Positions 1 to 8,011 of a DNA stretch of 16,243 bases are shown here, in pieces. The notes beneath the pieces were generated by a model, which did no database searches, was not told the origin of the DNA, and saw only the letters and a program-made list of their open reading frames with translations. Within the stretch, counting starts at the first letter, position 1; the number at the start of each line of letters is the position of its first letter. The DNA comes from Coriobacteriaceae bacterium. Its GTDB lineage: Bacteria > Actinomycetota > Coriobacteriia > Coriobacteriales > UBA8131. The stretch is taken from the NCBI GenBank assembly GCA_012515495.1, contig JAAYYH010000238.1, positions 1-16,243 of the forward strand, given 5' to 3'. The position numbers and the translations under genes were made by a program.

Positions 1-74
1 ACCAAGTCCACATGTACGGGCTCGGGTAGAACCGGATGCTGAGGTCCAAAAGGTATGACTGTCTTCTTGCCCAT
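1..74 (-). CDS. echE: Ech-type complex large subunit (NuoD/EchE-like), N-terminal fragment
   Basis: Only the first 24 codons are present; the gene leaves the window at the left edge. The start is the ATG at 74-72, with AGAGGAGG a few bases upstream and 11 bp after the stop of the NuoC-like gene. The visible peptide begins MGKKTVIPFGPQHPVLPEP. The GPQHP block is the N-terminal signature of NuoD / group 4 [NiFe]-hydrogenase large subunits, and the IPFGPQHPVLPEP form is typical of Ech-type subunits. In active Ech this subunit holds the NiFe site, ligated by two CxxC motifs. Those lie outside the window, so hydrogenase activity cannot be confirmed here. It is the fifth gene of the operon and would be followed by a NuoI-like ferredoxin subunit if the echABCDEF order continues. 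Confidence 0.85.
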   Translation of the reverse strand, partial: MGKKTVIPFGPQHPVLPEPVHVDL

Positions 75-85
75 TACGGCCTCCT

Positions 86-553
86 CTATGATTCCTGGTC
101 AGACGATGTGGGGACCGGACAGGCTCCATAATCTGCTGCACCATATGTCTTTTCCTCAGCAGCACGAATCGCGATATTGGACTGTGGATTCATCGGTGTT
201 GGTATCGACAGCGTGTAGAATGCGCCACCAAAATCGATAACGATACCCTTGATCTCGATGCCAAACAGGTCGTGTGCCTCATTCTCGTTGACCAGGGCGT
301 TGAAGTAGAGATCGGTGATTGATTCCAGTACTTCACCAGGCTGGACATTGAATCGCAGATTCTCCATCTCTCGACCACGCGCGAACGTGTAGAGCATCTC
401 AACCACACCTTTATCGCTGCTCTCTTTATCCAAATCAAGCAGTGAACCGCAGGCATTCACGAATCGCCAGCCGTCTGCCTTATATTTTTCAGCTCGCTTC
501 TTAAGTTCGAAACGCGTGATGTCGATAAATACTTGAGGCGTCACGTTATCCAC
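86..553 (-). CDS. echD: Ech-type complex NuoC-like subunit (30 kDa family)
   Basis: This 155-residue hydrophilic protein has the signature of the NuoC/30 kDa family near residues 90-98 (ENEAHDLFG, matching the usual ERExxDLFG block), followed by a short glycine- and proline-containing tail. In complex I and Ech, this subunit is a structural part of the peripheral arm that packs against the large and small subunits. The GTG start at 553 directly abuts the TAG stop of the NuoB-like gene. A second GTG three codons downstream (544), with AGGTGG ahead of it, is an alternative start. It is short for NuoC, as expected for a stand-alone EchD. The position between echC and echE supports the assignment more than sequence identity does. 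Confidence 0.83.
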   Translation of the reverse strand: MDNVTPQVFIDITRFELKKRAEKYKADGWRFVNACGSLLDLDKESSDKGVVEMLYTFARGREMENLRFNVQPGEVLESITDLYFNALVNENEAHDLFGIEIKGIVIDFGGAFYTLSIPTPMNPQSNIAIRAAEEKTYGAADYGACPVPTSSDQES

Positions 554-1084
554 CTAGCCTTTCGTGATCTTGAGCGCAGCAGCGCGAACTGTTTGACCGT
601 CAACGATCTTGTCTGCTGCAGTAACACATTCAGCTGTCGTCTCTGAAACTAGTTTGCCCTGCGCTAAAGCTACCCTCTTCTGTTCGAGTATACTAAGCCC
701 GATGACAACAGCATCGATGATCGCCTCGGGACGAACAGCGCAGCCAGGTGCATAGACATCCACAGGCACAGCCTTATCCACACCGCCGAGCGTGTTGTAG
801 CACTCTTTGAATATTCCGCCAGTTGTCGCACAGATACCGCAGGCTATAACCACTTTCGGCTCAATCATCTGTTCATAAATCTGCTGCAGTACGCTGATGT
901 TACGCTCATTGACGCTGCCCGTGACGAGCAGGATATCGGCGTGTTTTGGGTTACCGGTGTTGATGATGCCAAATCGCTCGACATCATATAGTGGTGTCAA
1001 ACAAGCGAGCACCTCGATGTCACAGCCGTTGCAGCTTGAGGCATCGTAATGGATGATCCAGGGTGACTTGATAGTTGATGACAT
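554..1084 (-). CDS. echC: Ech-type complex small subunit (NuoB-like, [4Fe-4S] protein)
   Basis: This 176-residue protein belongs to the NuoB / hydrogenase small subunit family. The cluster-binding pattern is complete: CxxC at Cys18 and Cys21 (SCNGCDIE), a third cysteine at Cys85 in GICATTGG, and a fourth at Cys115 in APGCAVRPEAI, which corresponds to the usual GCPPRPE. These bind the proximal [4Fe-4S] cluster that passes electrons to the large subunit. The spaced CxxC, rather than the tandem CC of true NuoB, favours a hydrogenase-type (Ech, Hyc, Mbh) relative over complex I. The ATG at 1084 follows GGAGG, 12 bp after the NuoH-like stop. Genes on both sides are same-strand subunits of the complex. 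Confidence 0.9.
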   Translation of the reverse strand: MSSTIKSPWIIHYDASSCNGCDIEVLACLTPLYDVERFGIINTGNPKHADILLVTGSVNERNISVLQQIYEQMIEPKVVIACGICATTGGIFKECYNTLGGVDKAVPVDVYAPGCAVRPEAIIDAVVIGLSILEQKRVALAQGKLVSETTAECVTAADKIVDGQTVRAAALKITKG

Positions 1085-1096
1085 CTAGCGCACCTC

Positions 1097-1969
1097 CTAG
1101 GAAACCATGATAAGGACGACGATATTGATAGTGCAGAACACCAATGTCACCAGCCACGACCATTTGAGCATGGCCTGCCATTTGACACGAGCGAAGTTAC
1201 TGTCAATCAAGATCTCCAAGAAATAGATCGTCAGAGCAACAATGACTGCGACGAGGATACCGATCCAGCTTCCCCAGACAAAGAAGAGACCCACCCAGGA
1301 CATGAACAACACATTCTCATACCAATGCGTCACTTCGACCATTGCCAACGTTTTACCACTCATCTCGGTGGTGATGCCTTTAACCAATTCCTGATGCGCA
1401 TGGTGCGAGTAGCTAAGATCGAATGGTGATTTCCTCAACTTGATGGTCAAAACGAAAAGGAAAGCAATAAACACCAGCGGCAAACTGACGATTATCGGTT
1501 GGGATAATCCAAAGACTGCGCCAACATCGAAGGTTCTGACCGCAAGGAAGTAGGCAATCGTCATCAAGATGACCAGAGGTTCATAACTCATTACCTGAAT
1601 GATCTCACGCTCGGCACCGATCTCCGCAAAAGGTGAACGAGAGCTGTAAGCGGCAACGATCAGGAACAATGTCGATAAGGTGATGAGGAACACGACCAGC
1701 AGGAAGTTGCCTCCAGCAAAGAACATCACACCGGCCAGGATCGCCAGGAACAGGGACATGGCAATATAGAAGTCCTGGAAGCGATTCACCGAGACGTTTT
1801 CTTTCGCCAACAATTTGCGAACGTCGTAGTAGGGCTGTAACAGCGGGGGCCCTACGCGGCCCTGGAGACGCGCGGTGATCTTCCTGTCCAGACCAGCCAA
1901 CAGACAACCGATGATGGGTGCGACCAGACCAAAGCCTACCAATGCCAAGATAAAGGAGATTGCTGTCAC
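1097..1969 (-). CDS. echB: Ech-type complex membrane subunit (NuoH/HycD-like)
   Basis: This 290-residue, very hydrophobic protein has about eight predicted membrane helices. Near residues 35-49 it carries LQGRVGPPLLQPYYD, the hallmark of the NuoH/HycD/EchB family. AEREIIQVMSYEPLVIL in the middle corresponds to the conserved acidic loop facing the quinone-site region in complex I and the equivalent junction in Ech. The subunit anchors the peripheral arm to the membrane and takes part in ion translocation. The start is GTG at 1969, overlapping the TGA stop of the NuoL-like gene as GTGA, so translation is probably coupled. The length matches stand-alone EchB/HycD proteins. Confidence 0.92.
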   Translation of the reverse strand: MTAISFILALVGFGLVAPIIGCLLAGLDRKITARLQGRVGPPLLQPYYDVRKLLAKENVSVNRFQDFYIAMSLFLAILAGVMFFAGGNFLLVVFLITLSTLFLIVAAYSSRSPFAEIGAEREIIQVMSYEPLVILMTIAYFLAVRTFDVGAVFGLSQPIIVSLPLVFIAFLFVLTIKLRKSPFDLSYSHHAHQELVKGITTEMSGKTLAMVEVTHWYENVLFMSWVGLFFVWGSWIGILVAVIVALTIYFLEILIDSNFARVKWQAMLKWSWLVTLVFCTINIVVLIMVS

Positions 1970-3909
1970 AACAATGCACCTCCTCCCAGGTTGATATAGG
2001 CAAGTGCGATACCCACCACCAACACGACGATGCCCATGATATTGCTGATTGGGAGTAATGCCTTCTCACCGAACCAATCCTCAAGATACCAATTGCGTTG
2101 CGAAGATTCAGAAACACCTGACAATGAGTTCCTATAGCTGCGCTTCTCGGAATCGACACCGACTCCGGCCATATAGATAGGTACTATCCGCTTCTTGGAG
2201 CGACCGAAGAACACCGCGAAGCTCGCAAGGATTGCTAAGACGATGATGGCCATTATCAGTAGGTTATCGAATCCAAGCGTAGCCGAGATCGTCTGCCAAG
2301 CCGGCAATAGACCCGGGAATACGAATTGCTCGAACTGCGCGAGATAGGGTACGACAACGGATTCGGAGATGAAAGGGAACGCTACAGAGCAGAACAGCAC
2401 CATGAATGCCATCAACCCAATCGCGAACCATTCGCTTTTGCTGACGCCCTTCTCGAGATCGGCAGAATGTTGAGCCACCGCCAAAACCTTACCCAACCAT
2501 TTAGCCCAGAACATGAAAGTAGCCGCTGAGCCAAAGGCTAATATCAGCATCAGAACAATATTACCTGTATCAGCAATCGACACGATAGTAGCCCACTTGC
2601 TGACCAGCATGCCAAACGGCGCGATGAACATGGTGAGCATACCCAAAGCCATGAATCGCGCTATCGTCGGCATACGAACGAACAGGTTGTCCATCGCTTC
2701 GATATCGCGACTGCCGATATGGTGCTCAGCAGTACCGACACAGAGGAAAAGCAGGGATTTCGCTACAGCATGGAAGATGAGCAGGAAGATCGCCGCCCAC
2801 ATCGCTTCAGGAGTGCCGACACCAGCACAAGCGCAAATCAAGCCAAGATTCGATACGGTCGAATAGGCCAGCACCCGCTTGGCATTGCTTTGGGAGATTG
2901 CGATGAAAGCACAGATCAAAAACGTCAGACCGCCGATCAGCATCACCATCATGCCGTTGAAATTCCAGCCGAATGCCGGAGAAAGCTTGGCCAACAGGAA
3001 GACTCCAGCCTTGACCATCGTCGATGAGTGGAGTAATGCGCTGGTAGGTGTGGGAGCGACCATGGCACCCAACAACCATGATTGGAACGGGATCTGTGCT
3101 GCCTTAGTAAGTCCAGCGAAAGCCAACAGGGCGATTGGGAACGCAGCCAGACCAATGGCACCCAGATTGATGAGTTTATCAAGCTCGAGGATACCCGCGG
3201 CTCCCAGATAAACCAATGCGATGGCGAACGCCAAACCACAGAGCATATTCATGACGATCTGACGGAAGGAATTCTGTATCGCTTCTTCGGTGCGTGTGTA
3301 GCCGATGAGCACGAATGAACAGACTGTGGTCACTTCCCAGGCGCAGAACAGCCATGCCAGATTATTGGAGAAGACCAGCGCGAACATCGCCGACAAGAAC
3401 AGGAAGAAAATCGAGAAGAAGATATGTCTTCTGTCAGGCTGATCCTTATGTTGCTCCTGGAATACCCTCATATAGCCAAGGGCATAGATACAGATACCTG
3501 AACCGACGAAACCGATGATCATCGCCATCATCACCGAAAGCGAATCAACATAGATGTCGTTATCGATATTCACCCCATGTGCCACTGTCAGCTCAAAGAC
3601 CACTACGATGGCAGTCTGTATGCCAGCCAGTACTGACGCAAAAGGTACACCATGCTTGATACCTTTCACGAATACATAGACACCCAAGATCACGTCGATG
3701 ACTAAGGTCGCATAGGTTATCAACTGACTCTTAAGGGGATAGAACTCCATAGTCCCGGTTAGGTGACCAATAGCCAACCACACACAGGCTAACATGATAA
3801 GAGCTGCAAAACCGATCACTACGGGTGTGCGCAGCGAATCCTTCTTGATAAAAAAGAGCGCTGCAGCCGCAATCAAAGGTAGAACGACCAATAAGCCGAT
3901 GGTAGCCAA
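1966..3909 (-). CDS. echA: Ech-type complex antiporter-like membrane subunit (NuoL/HyfB-like)
   Basis: This protein of about 647 residues has many membrane helices and belongs to the proton-conducting membrane transporter family (NuoL/NuoM/MrpA-like). Diagnostic blocks are the Trp-Glu of WEVTTVCSF (Glu about 192), TKAAQIPFQSWLLGAM (about 268-283) and APTPTSALLHSSTMVKAG (about 285-302), which hold the Lys/Glu residues used in ion translocation. I chose the TTG at 3909 because AGGAAGGGAG sits just upstream and the protein then begins directly at the first membrane helix. A longer frame starting at a TTG at 3972 lacks a ribosome site. Being first, it marks this as an echABCDE-ordered operon. It may pump H+ or Na+; the sequence does not say which. 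Confidence 0.88.
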   Translation of the reverse strand: MATIGLLVVLPLIAAAALFFIKKDSLRTPVVIGFAALIMLACVWLAIGHLTGTMEFYPLKSQLITYATLVIDVILGVYVFVKGIKHGVPFASVLAGIQTAIVVVFELTVAHGVNIDNDIYVDSLSVMMAMIIGFVGSGICIYALGYMRVFQEQHKDQPDRRHIFFSIFFLFLSAMFALVFSNNLAWLFCAWEVTTVCSFVLIGYTRTEEAIQNSFRQIVMNMLCGLAFAIALVYLGAAGILELDKLINLGAIGLAAFPIALLAFAGLTKAAQIPFQSWLLGAMVAPTPTSALLHSSTMVKAGVFLLAKLSPAFGWNFNGMMVMLIGGLTFLICAFIAISQSNAKRVLAYSTVSNLGLICACAGVGTPEAMWAAIFLLIFHAVAKSLLFLCVGTAEHHIGSRDIEAMDNLFVRMPTIARFMALGMLTMFIAPFGMLVSKWATIVSIADTGNIVLMLILAFGSAATFMFWAKWLGKVLAVAQHSADLEKGVSKSEWFAIGLMAFMVLFCSVAFPFISESVVVPYLAQFEQFVFPGLLPAWQTISATLGFDNLLIMAIIVLAILASFAVFFGRSKKRIVPIYMAGVGVDSEKRSYRNSLSGVSESSQRNWYLEDWFGEKALLPISNIMGIVVLVVGIALAYINLGGGALL

Positions 3910-4194
3910 TCTCTCTCCCTTCCTCGCCTCCTGCCAGAGCTGCGTCAGATTCCTGTGTTTGCCCAAAGACAAATCTAAGGTTTGTTCGCAACGCTGGTAC
4001 TAAGGTCAAAGAGTGCCTGCGTTTCCAGTTAAGAATAGTCAAAAACAACCGATTCTATGCCCTCTTTAGGCTCCAATCGGTTCAATAGACGGACATATCT
4101 CGGTTAGTGGTAACGTGATAGCAACAGATTGAGGTCAGCGGCGTGAAAGCTACTCTGAAAGGGACGGGATAGTAAGAAACGAAGTTGTCAGGTT
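3910..4194 (-). other. Intergenic region between the oxidoreductase and ech operons
   Basis: These 285 bp hold the terminator at 4041-4082 and, between it and the ribosome site of the NuoL-like gene, about 130 bp that should contain the ech promoter. I looked for -35/-10 pairs on the minus strand and found only poor matches, for example a lone TTGACC without a usable -10. No coding region or RNA gene is recognised. The strong GAGGAAGGGAG ribosome site lies at about 3912-3923. Confidence 0.5.
4041..4082 (-). terminator. Rho-independent terminator of the oxidoreductase/acyl-CoA synthetase operon
   Basis: On the minus strand AACCGATT (4082-4075) pairs exactly with AATCGGTT (4054-4047). There is additional GCC/GGC pairing inside the loop, and GTTTTT follows immediately (4046-4041). 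It lies about 110 bp after the acyl-CoA synthetase stop and upstream of the ech genes, so the two operons are probably transcribed separately. Confidence 0.85.
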
Positions 4195-5886
4195 TCAATC
4201 TTCCCAAACTCCGCCTTCGTCTTCAGTACGAATTTTGGCCCGCTTGATCTTACCGCCAATCGTCTTTGGCAATTCCTCAACGAACTCAACGATCCTCGGA
4301 TATTTATAAGGGGCGGTGATCCGTTTGACATGTTCTTGTAACTCGATCTTCAATCCTTCACTTGGTTCGATATCACGAGCCAGTACTATTGTGGCTTTAA
4401 CCACACTTCCCCGAATCGGATCTGGTACAGCGGTCACTGCGCATTCGACAACCGCGGGATGCTCTATCAACGCGCTCTCGACTTCAAAGGGGCCAATACG
4501 ATAACCTGAACACTTGATGACATCATCGTCTCGGCCAACGAAAGTGAAATAGCCTTCCGAATCGCACCAGGCCACATCATGAAGATTGTAGTAGTCTCCT
4601 CCCACGGCGGCAGCCGTCCGTTCGGCGTCACGATAATAGCCAACAAACAGGCCAGGTGGATAAGCCCGCTTCAATCCGGTAATACAGATAGCGCCCTCAT
4701 CGCCGACCTCGACCTGGTTACCATCGCTATCCAGCAACTTGATATTAAGCAACGGTGAAGGCTTACCCATCGATCCCGGTCTTGGTTCCACCCAGGGGAA
4801 ATTCGCGATCAACACCGGTCCTTCTGTTTGACCAAAGCCCTCTCGGATCATCTTCCCTGTCAGATCAAGCCATTTGCGAGTGACTTCAGCATTCAAGGGC
4901 TCACCAGCTGTGGCAAAGTTCTCAACACTGGAAAGATCAAACGATGCCACATCTTCCTGCAGCATGAACCGATACATGGTAGGTGGCACACAAAAGGTGG
5001 TGATCTTATAGTGCTGAACTTTCTCCAACAGCTTCACAGGGTTGAACTTCAATGTATCAAAAGCGAATATCGTCGCTCCTGCAATCCATTGTCCATAGAT
5101 CTTCCCCCAGCCGAACTTGGCCCAACCACTATCTGTGACGCTGAGGTGCAATTTATCCTCCTGAACTTGTTGCCAGTACTTGGCAGTGAGGATGTGGCCC
5201 AGAGGATGCGTGAAGTTATGACAACACATCTTGGCCAAACCAGTTGTGCCAGATGTAAAATAGATGAGCATGATGTCTTGATTTTTGGTACCCAACTCGC
5301 CGCTTGGTCTGGTCCAATCGGGAGAGGATGATTCCAAGATCTGCTCGAAGCTCAACCAACCTTCTGGTGAGACAGTCGAGTTCACCACAATTCTTTGCTC
5401 AATACTCGGACACTGAGGTAATGCCTGTGTTATCTGTTCGCGGACGTAGGCATCATCTAAAGCGATGATCGCCTTGATATCGGCAGCATTTGAGCGATAG
5501 ATGATGTCTTTTTCTGTCAGCTGCAGCGAAGCCGGTATCAGGATGGCACCGATCTTGTGCAAGGCCACCGCACAGATCCAATACTCCCAGCGTTGACGCA
5601 AGATCAACAGCACAGGGTCACCTTTGCTGATTCCCAGATCAGTCAAGCCATTGGCCAGACGATTGGATAGTTGAGAAACGTCAAAAAAGGTCAAAACCTT
5701 CTCGTTGTCATCATCATCGCACCAGACTAACGCGCGCTTGTCAGGTTCGAACCGTGCCCATTCATCGACGACATCGTAGGCAAAGTTGAAGTTCTCAGGA
5801 ATCTCAATCGCGAAATTATCGTAGAAATCCTCGTAGGACTCGAAATCAATGCGGGGGCAATACTTGGAAAGGATATGGTTCATCAT
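4195..5886 (-). CDS. AMP-forming acyl-CoA synthetase (ANL superfamily)
   Basis: This 563-residue enzyme is of the acetyl/medium-chain acyl-CoA synthetase type. It activates a carboxylic acid with ATP to acyl-AMP and then to acyl-CoA. Core motifs are intact: the P-loop A3 YFTSGTTGLAKM (209-220, with Ala where Pro is usual), A5 GFGQTEG (350-356), the A7 Asp in NLHDVAW (Asp437), the hinge A8 from GRDDDVIKCSGYRIG (451-465), and A10 PKTIGGKIKR with catalytic Lys546. The substrate cannot be read from the sequence; a short, branched or aromatic acid would fit the neighbouring oxidoreductase. It is the last gene of the operon. Two ATGs in a row (5886, 5883) follow AGGAG, and either could be used. Confidence 0.9.
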   Translation of the reverse strand: MMNHILSKYCPRIDFESYEDFYDNFAIEIPENFNFAYDVVDEWARFEPDKRALVWCDDDDNEKVLTFFDVSQLSNRLANGLTDLGISKGDPVLLILRQRWEYWICAVALHKIGAILIPASLQLTEKDIIYRSNAADIKAIIALDDAYVREQITQALPQCPSIEQRIVVNSTVSPEGWLSFEQILESSSPDWTRPSGELGTKNQDIMLIYFTSGTTGLAKMCCHNFTHPLGHILTAKYWQQVQEDKLHLSVTDSGWAKFGWGKIYGQWIAGATIFAFDTLKFNPVKLLEKVQHYKITTFCVPPTMYRFMLQEDVASFDLSSVENFATAGEPLNAEVTRKWLDLTGKMIREGFGQTEGPVLIANFPWVEPRPGSMGKPSPLLNIKLLDSDGNQVEVGDEGAICITGLKRAYPPGLFVGYYRDAERTAAAVGGDYYNLHDVAWCDSEGYFTFVGRDDDVIKCSGYRIGPFEVESALIEHPAVVECAVTAVPDPIRGSVVKATIVLARDIEPSEGLKIELQEHVKRITAPYKYPRIVEFVEELPKTIGGKIKRAKIRTEDEGGVWED

Positions 5887-5954
5887 TCGTCTCCTGGGTG
5901 GTCAGGGGTGGTCAGACCTGGCTGGGAATCATTGCGGCGATGCGAACAGAGCAG

Positions 5955-6557
5955 TTATTCGGCGATCACAGTGACAAATGTCGCAGGGCTATCCGAGCCG
6001 CAACGTTGTCCATGGGGAATACTCGGATCGAAATACACGCTGTCGCCGACCTGTAATTCCACCTCACGATCCGCAAAGACCAAGATGATGGTGCCTTGGG
6101 TCACGTAGTTGAACTCTTGACCTGCATGCGTTACCAGTTCTGCAAGTTCATCACTGGGGTCAAGGGTCACAAGCAATGGTTGCATGATCTTGTTAGCATA
6201 GTTGTAAGCCAGGTCTTGGAAATGGTAGCCAGGGAATCGATCGACGATCTTACCTTTTTTGGCTCTGACCACCTGATAGGTGTTAAGTTTCGTCGTAGTC
6301 CCGGTCAGCAATTCGGCCATATCGACATTACAGACATTCGCGATGTGTAACAGCAGGCTAGCTGGGACATCGAAGCCGGTCTGCTCATAAGCCTGATAGA
6401 TCTCAACATCGACTCCCAAGCGCTCAGCAAAGGATTCGGGTGTATAGCCGCAAGCATCCCTGAGACCAGCGATCCGTTGCGCCAATTCCCTGAATTGGCG
6501 TTGATCGACGCCATCGACTGCTAATGCGGCGGCGTCGATACTCTTCTCTGTTACCAT
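5955..6557 (-). CDS. XRE-family regulator with C-terminal cupin domain
   Basis: This 200-residue protein has an N-terminal helix-turn-helix of the XRE/Cro type (about residues 24-85, AQRIAGLRDACGYTPESFAE and onward). A C-terminal cupin barrel follows (about 120-200), with HAGQEFNYVTQG (144-155) and GDSVYFDPSIPHG (171-183) as the two cupin motifs. The family consists of transcription factors whose cupin domain senses a small molecule or metal. It lies between the gamma subunit gene and the acyl-CoA synthetase gene. This arrangement suggests it regulates the operon, perhaps in response to an acid or acyl-CoA, but that is inference. The ATG at 6557 is preceded by AGGGGAG. The 78-bp gap upstream holds a short palindrome and a direct repeat. 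Confidence 0.9.
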   Translation of the reverse strand: MVTEKSIDAAALAVDGVDQRQFRELAQRIAGLRDACGYTPESFAERLGVDVEIYQAYEQTGFDVPASLLLHIANVCNVDMAELLTGTTTKLNTYQVVRAKKGKIVDRFPGYHFQDLAYNYANKIMQPLLVTLDPSDELAELVTHAGQEFNYVTQGTIILVFADREVELQVGDSVYFDPSIPHGQRCGSDSPATFVTVIAE

Positions 6558-6578
6558 GGCACTCCCCTATCTGTGGTA

Positions 6579-6623
6579 CTTCCGGGGTGTTCTTCCGGGA
6601 TTATCAATCGTGAAAGTTTTCAC
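6579..6623. promoter_or_regulatory. Candidate operator: 13-bp-period direct repeat plus short palindrome
   Basis: In the 78-bp gap upstream of the XRE-cupin gene, CTTCCGGG occurs at 6579-6586 and again at 6592-6599. A 6-2-6 inverted repeat, GTGAAA-GT-TTTCAC, occupies 6610-6623. Spacing and position fit an autoregulatory site or an internal promoter control. No convincing -35/-10 pair was found, so this is only a candidate. Confidence 0.3.
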
Positions 6624-6635
6624 CTTCAGCTGGGC

Positions 6636-7208
6636 TTATGCCCTACAAGCGTCCGAATCGGGTATATCAGCACCAAGCGCAATCGCTTTGCGGTTCAACT
6701 CAACGAGATCAAGACGCTTGGCAGAGACGCTCTTCTCAATAGCCACACTTAGCGTTGCCTCAGTGCTGAATCCAGTCACTGCCAACATCTTGCCCACCAA
6801 TAATACATTCGCCAAACCCTTCAGACCACTGTTCTCAGCGATCTCTGTGGCCGGAATCGGGTGATAATCGACATCTGATCTCAATGTGCAGGCGCCAACC
6901 ATGGTTTCGTCCACAATCACAACCCCGCCCGGTCTGACTGTGTCGATGAAACGTTCATATGAAGGTAGATTCATCGCGATAAAAACGTCCGGCTCAGTAA
7001 CCAATGGCGATCCTATAGCTTCGTCACTGATGCTGACGCTGCAGTTAGCGGTTCCACCACGCATCTCCGGACCATAGGAAGGCAACCAGGATATCTCGTG
7101 GCCATCGATCATCCCGGCATAGGCGATGAGTTTACCCGCGAACAGGATTCCTTGACCACCAAAGCCGGCCAACATGATGTTCAGGGGCATTTTTACGTGA
7201 TCGACCAT
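6636..7208 (-). CDS. korC: 2-oxoacid:ferredoxin oxidoreductase, gamma subunit
   Basis: This 190-residue protein of the pyruvate/ketoisovalerate oxidoreductase gamma family shows LAGFGGQGILFAGKLIAYAG (13-32) and SYGPEMRGGTANC (44-56), the two family hallmarks. The subunit shapes the active-site assembly, together with alpha and beta, and contributes to CoA handling. I chose the ATG at 7208, which shares its A with the TGA stop of the beta gene (TGATG) and follows GGGGAG. The longer open frame would add 26 residues from within the beta gene that do not resemble the family. The next gene downstream is the XRE-cupin regulator. Confidence 0.93.
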   Translation of the reverse strand: MVDHVKMPLNIMLAGFGGQGILFAGKLIAYAGMIDGHEISWLPSYGPEMRGGTANCSVSISDEAIGSPLVTEPDVFIAMNLPSYERFIDTVRPGGVVIVDETMVGACTLRSDVDYHPIPATEIAENSGLKGLANVLLVGKMLAVTGFSTEATLSVAIEKSVSAKRLDLVELNRKAIALGADIPDSDACRA

Positions 7209-8011
7209 CACTGCTCCCCTTTCGCGGCTTTGATGTCTCTGTAGACACCAAGCGGATAGTAAGGCAACATATTGTCCCGCATCCATTCAAAAGCATCCAT
7301 TGGTGAGAAACCCCAGTTAGTTGGACACGTGGATACCACTTCGATTATTGAATACCCCAGTCCCTCGATCTGATATTCGAACGCCTTACGAATAGCCTTC
7401 TTCGCCAAACGGACATTTTTGGGACTATCCACAGTCACACGCTGAGCAAGGGCTACACCATCAAGTGTGCTCAAGAGCTCGCATACCCTGATAGGATAAC
7501 CAGCGGTTTCAGTGTCACGCCCATAGGGGGAAGTCTGTGTGACCTGTCCAGGCAGACTTGTGGGGGCCATCTGACCTCCGGTCATACCGTAGATAGCGTT
7601 ATTGATGAAGATCACGCTGATCTTCTCTCCGCGTGTAGCTGCATGAATTGTCTCAGCCATACCGATGGAAGCCAAGTCCCCATCGCCTTGATAGGCGAAC
7701 ACCACACCTTCAGGTAATACGCGCTTCAATCCGGTAGCCACAGCCGGCGCACGACCATGTGCGGCCTGTACCATATCGCAGGCGTAGAAATCATAGGCCA
7801 TCACACTGCAACCTACCGGGCAGACGCCTATCGTCTTACCTTCAATCCCCAGTTCGTCGATAACCTCAGCTACCAGTCGCTGAACGATCCCGTGCGAACA
7901 ACCAGGACAATAGTTGGTTATCGCATCGGTGAGAGCCTGTGGACGTTCGAAAAGTATCTTGGATCTCTGCTCTGCCATCTCATTTGACGGCGATTCGGTT
8001 CTCGCACTCAT
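7208..8011 (-). CDS. korB: 2-oxoacid:ferredoxin oxidoreductase, beta (thiamine diphosphate-binding) subunit
   Basis: This 267-residue protein carries NYCPGCSHG (33-41) at the N-terminus, whose CxxC binds part of a [4Fe-4S] cluster. The thiamine diphosphate motif follows: GDGD at 109-112 and, after the usual spacing, NN at 137-138, then YGMTGGQ. Further cysteines (64, 68 and one near 210 in STCPTNW) are candidates for the remaining cluster ligands. It catalyses oxidative decarboxylation of a 2-oxoacid with electron transfer to ferredoxin. The ATG at 8011 overlaps the alpha-subunit TGA as ATGA and is preceded by AGGAGG. The substrate class (2-oxoglutarate, branched-chain or aromatic) cannot be fixed from beta alone; the alpha subunit suggests the VorB/KorA clade. 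Confidence 0.93.
   Translation of the reverse strand: MSARTESPSNEMAEQRSKILFERPQALTDAITNYCPGCSHGIVQRLVAEVIDELGIEGKTIGVCPVGCSVMAYDFYACDMVQAAHGRAPAVATGLKRVLPEGVVFAYQGDGDLASIGMAETIHAATRGEKISVIFINNAIYGMTGGQMAPTSLPGQVTQTSPYGRDTETAGYPIRVCELLSTLDGVALAQRVTVDSPKNVRLAKKAIRKAFEYQIEGLGYSIIEVVSTCPTNWGFSPMDAFEWMRDNMLPYYPLGVYRDIKAAKGEQ

Noticed and set aside
1605..2159. 184-codon minus-strand open frame overlapping the NuoL/NuoH-like genes
   Set aside because: It is an out-of-frame shadow of two well-supported membrane subunit genes and encodes no recognisable domain.
3910..3972. NuoL-like subunit start at TTG 3972
   Set aside because: There is no ribosome site there, and the 21 added residues are charged and precede a much better start at 3909.
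4828..5331. 167-codon plus-strand open frame
   Set aside because: It lies wholly antisense within the acyl-CoA synthetase, whose motifs are intact, and shows no recognisable domain or ribosome site.
7209..7286. Longer gamma-subunit start inside the beta gene
   Set aside because: The extra residues are out-of-frame beta-subunit sequence. The TGATG junction with GGGGAG gives a normal family N-terminus.
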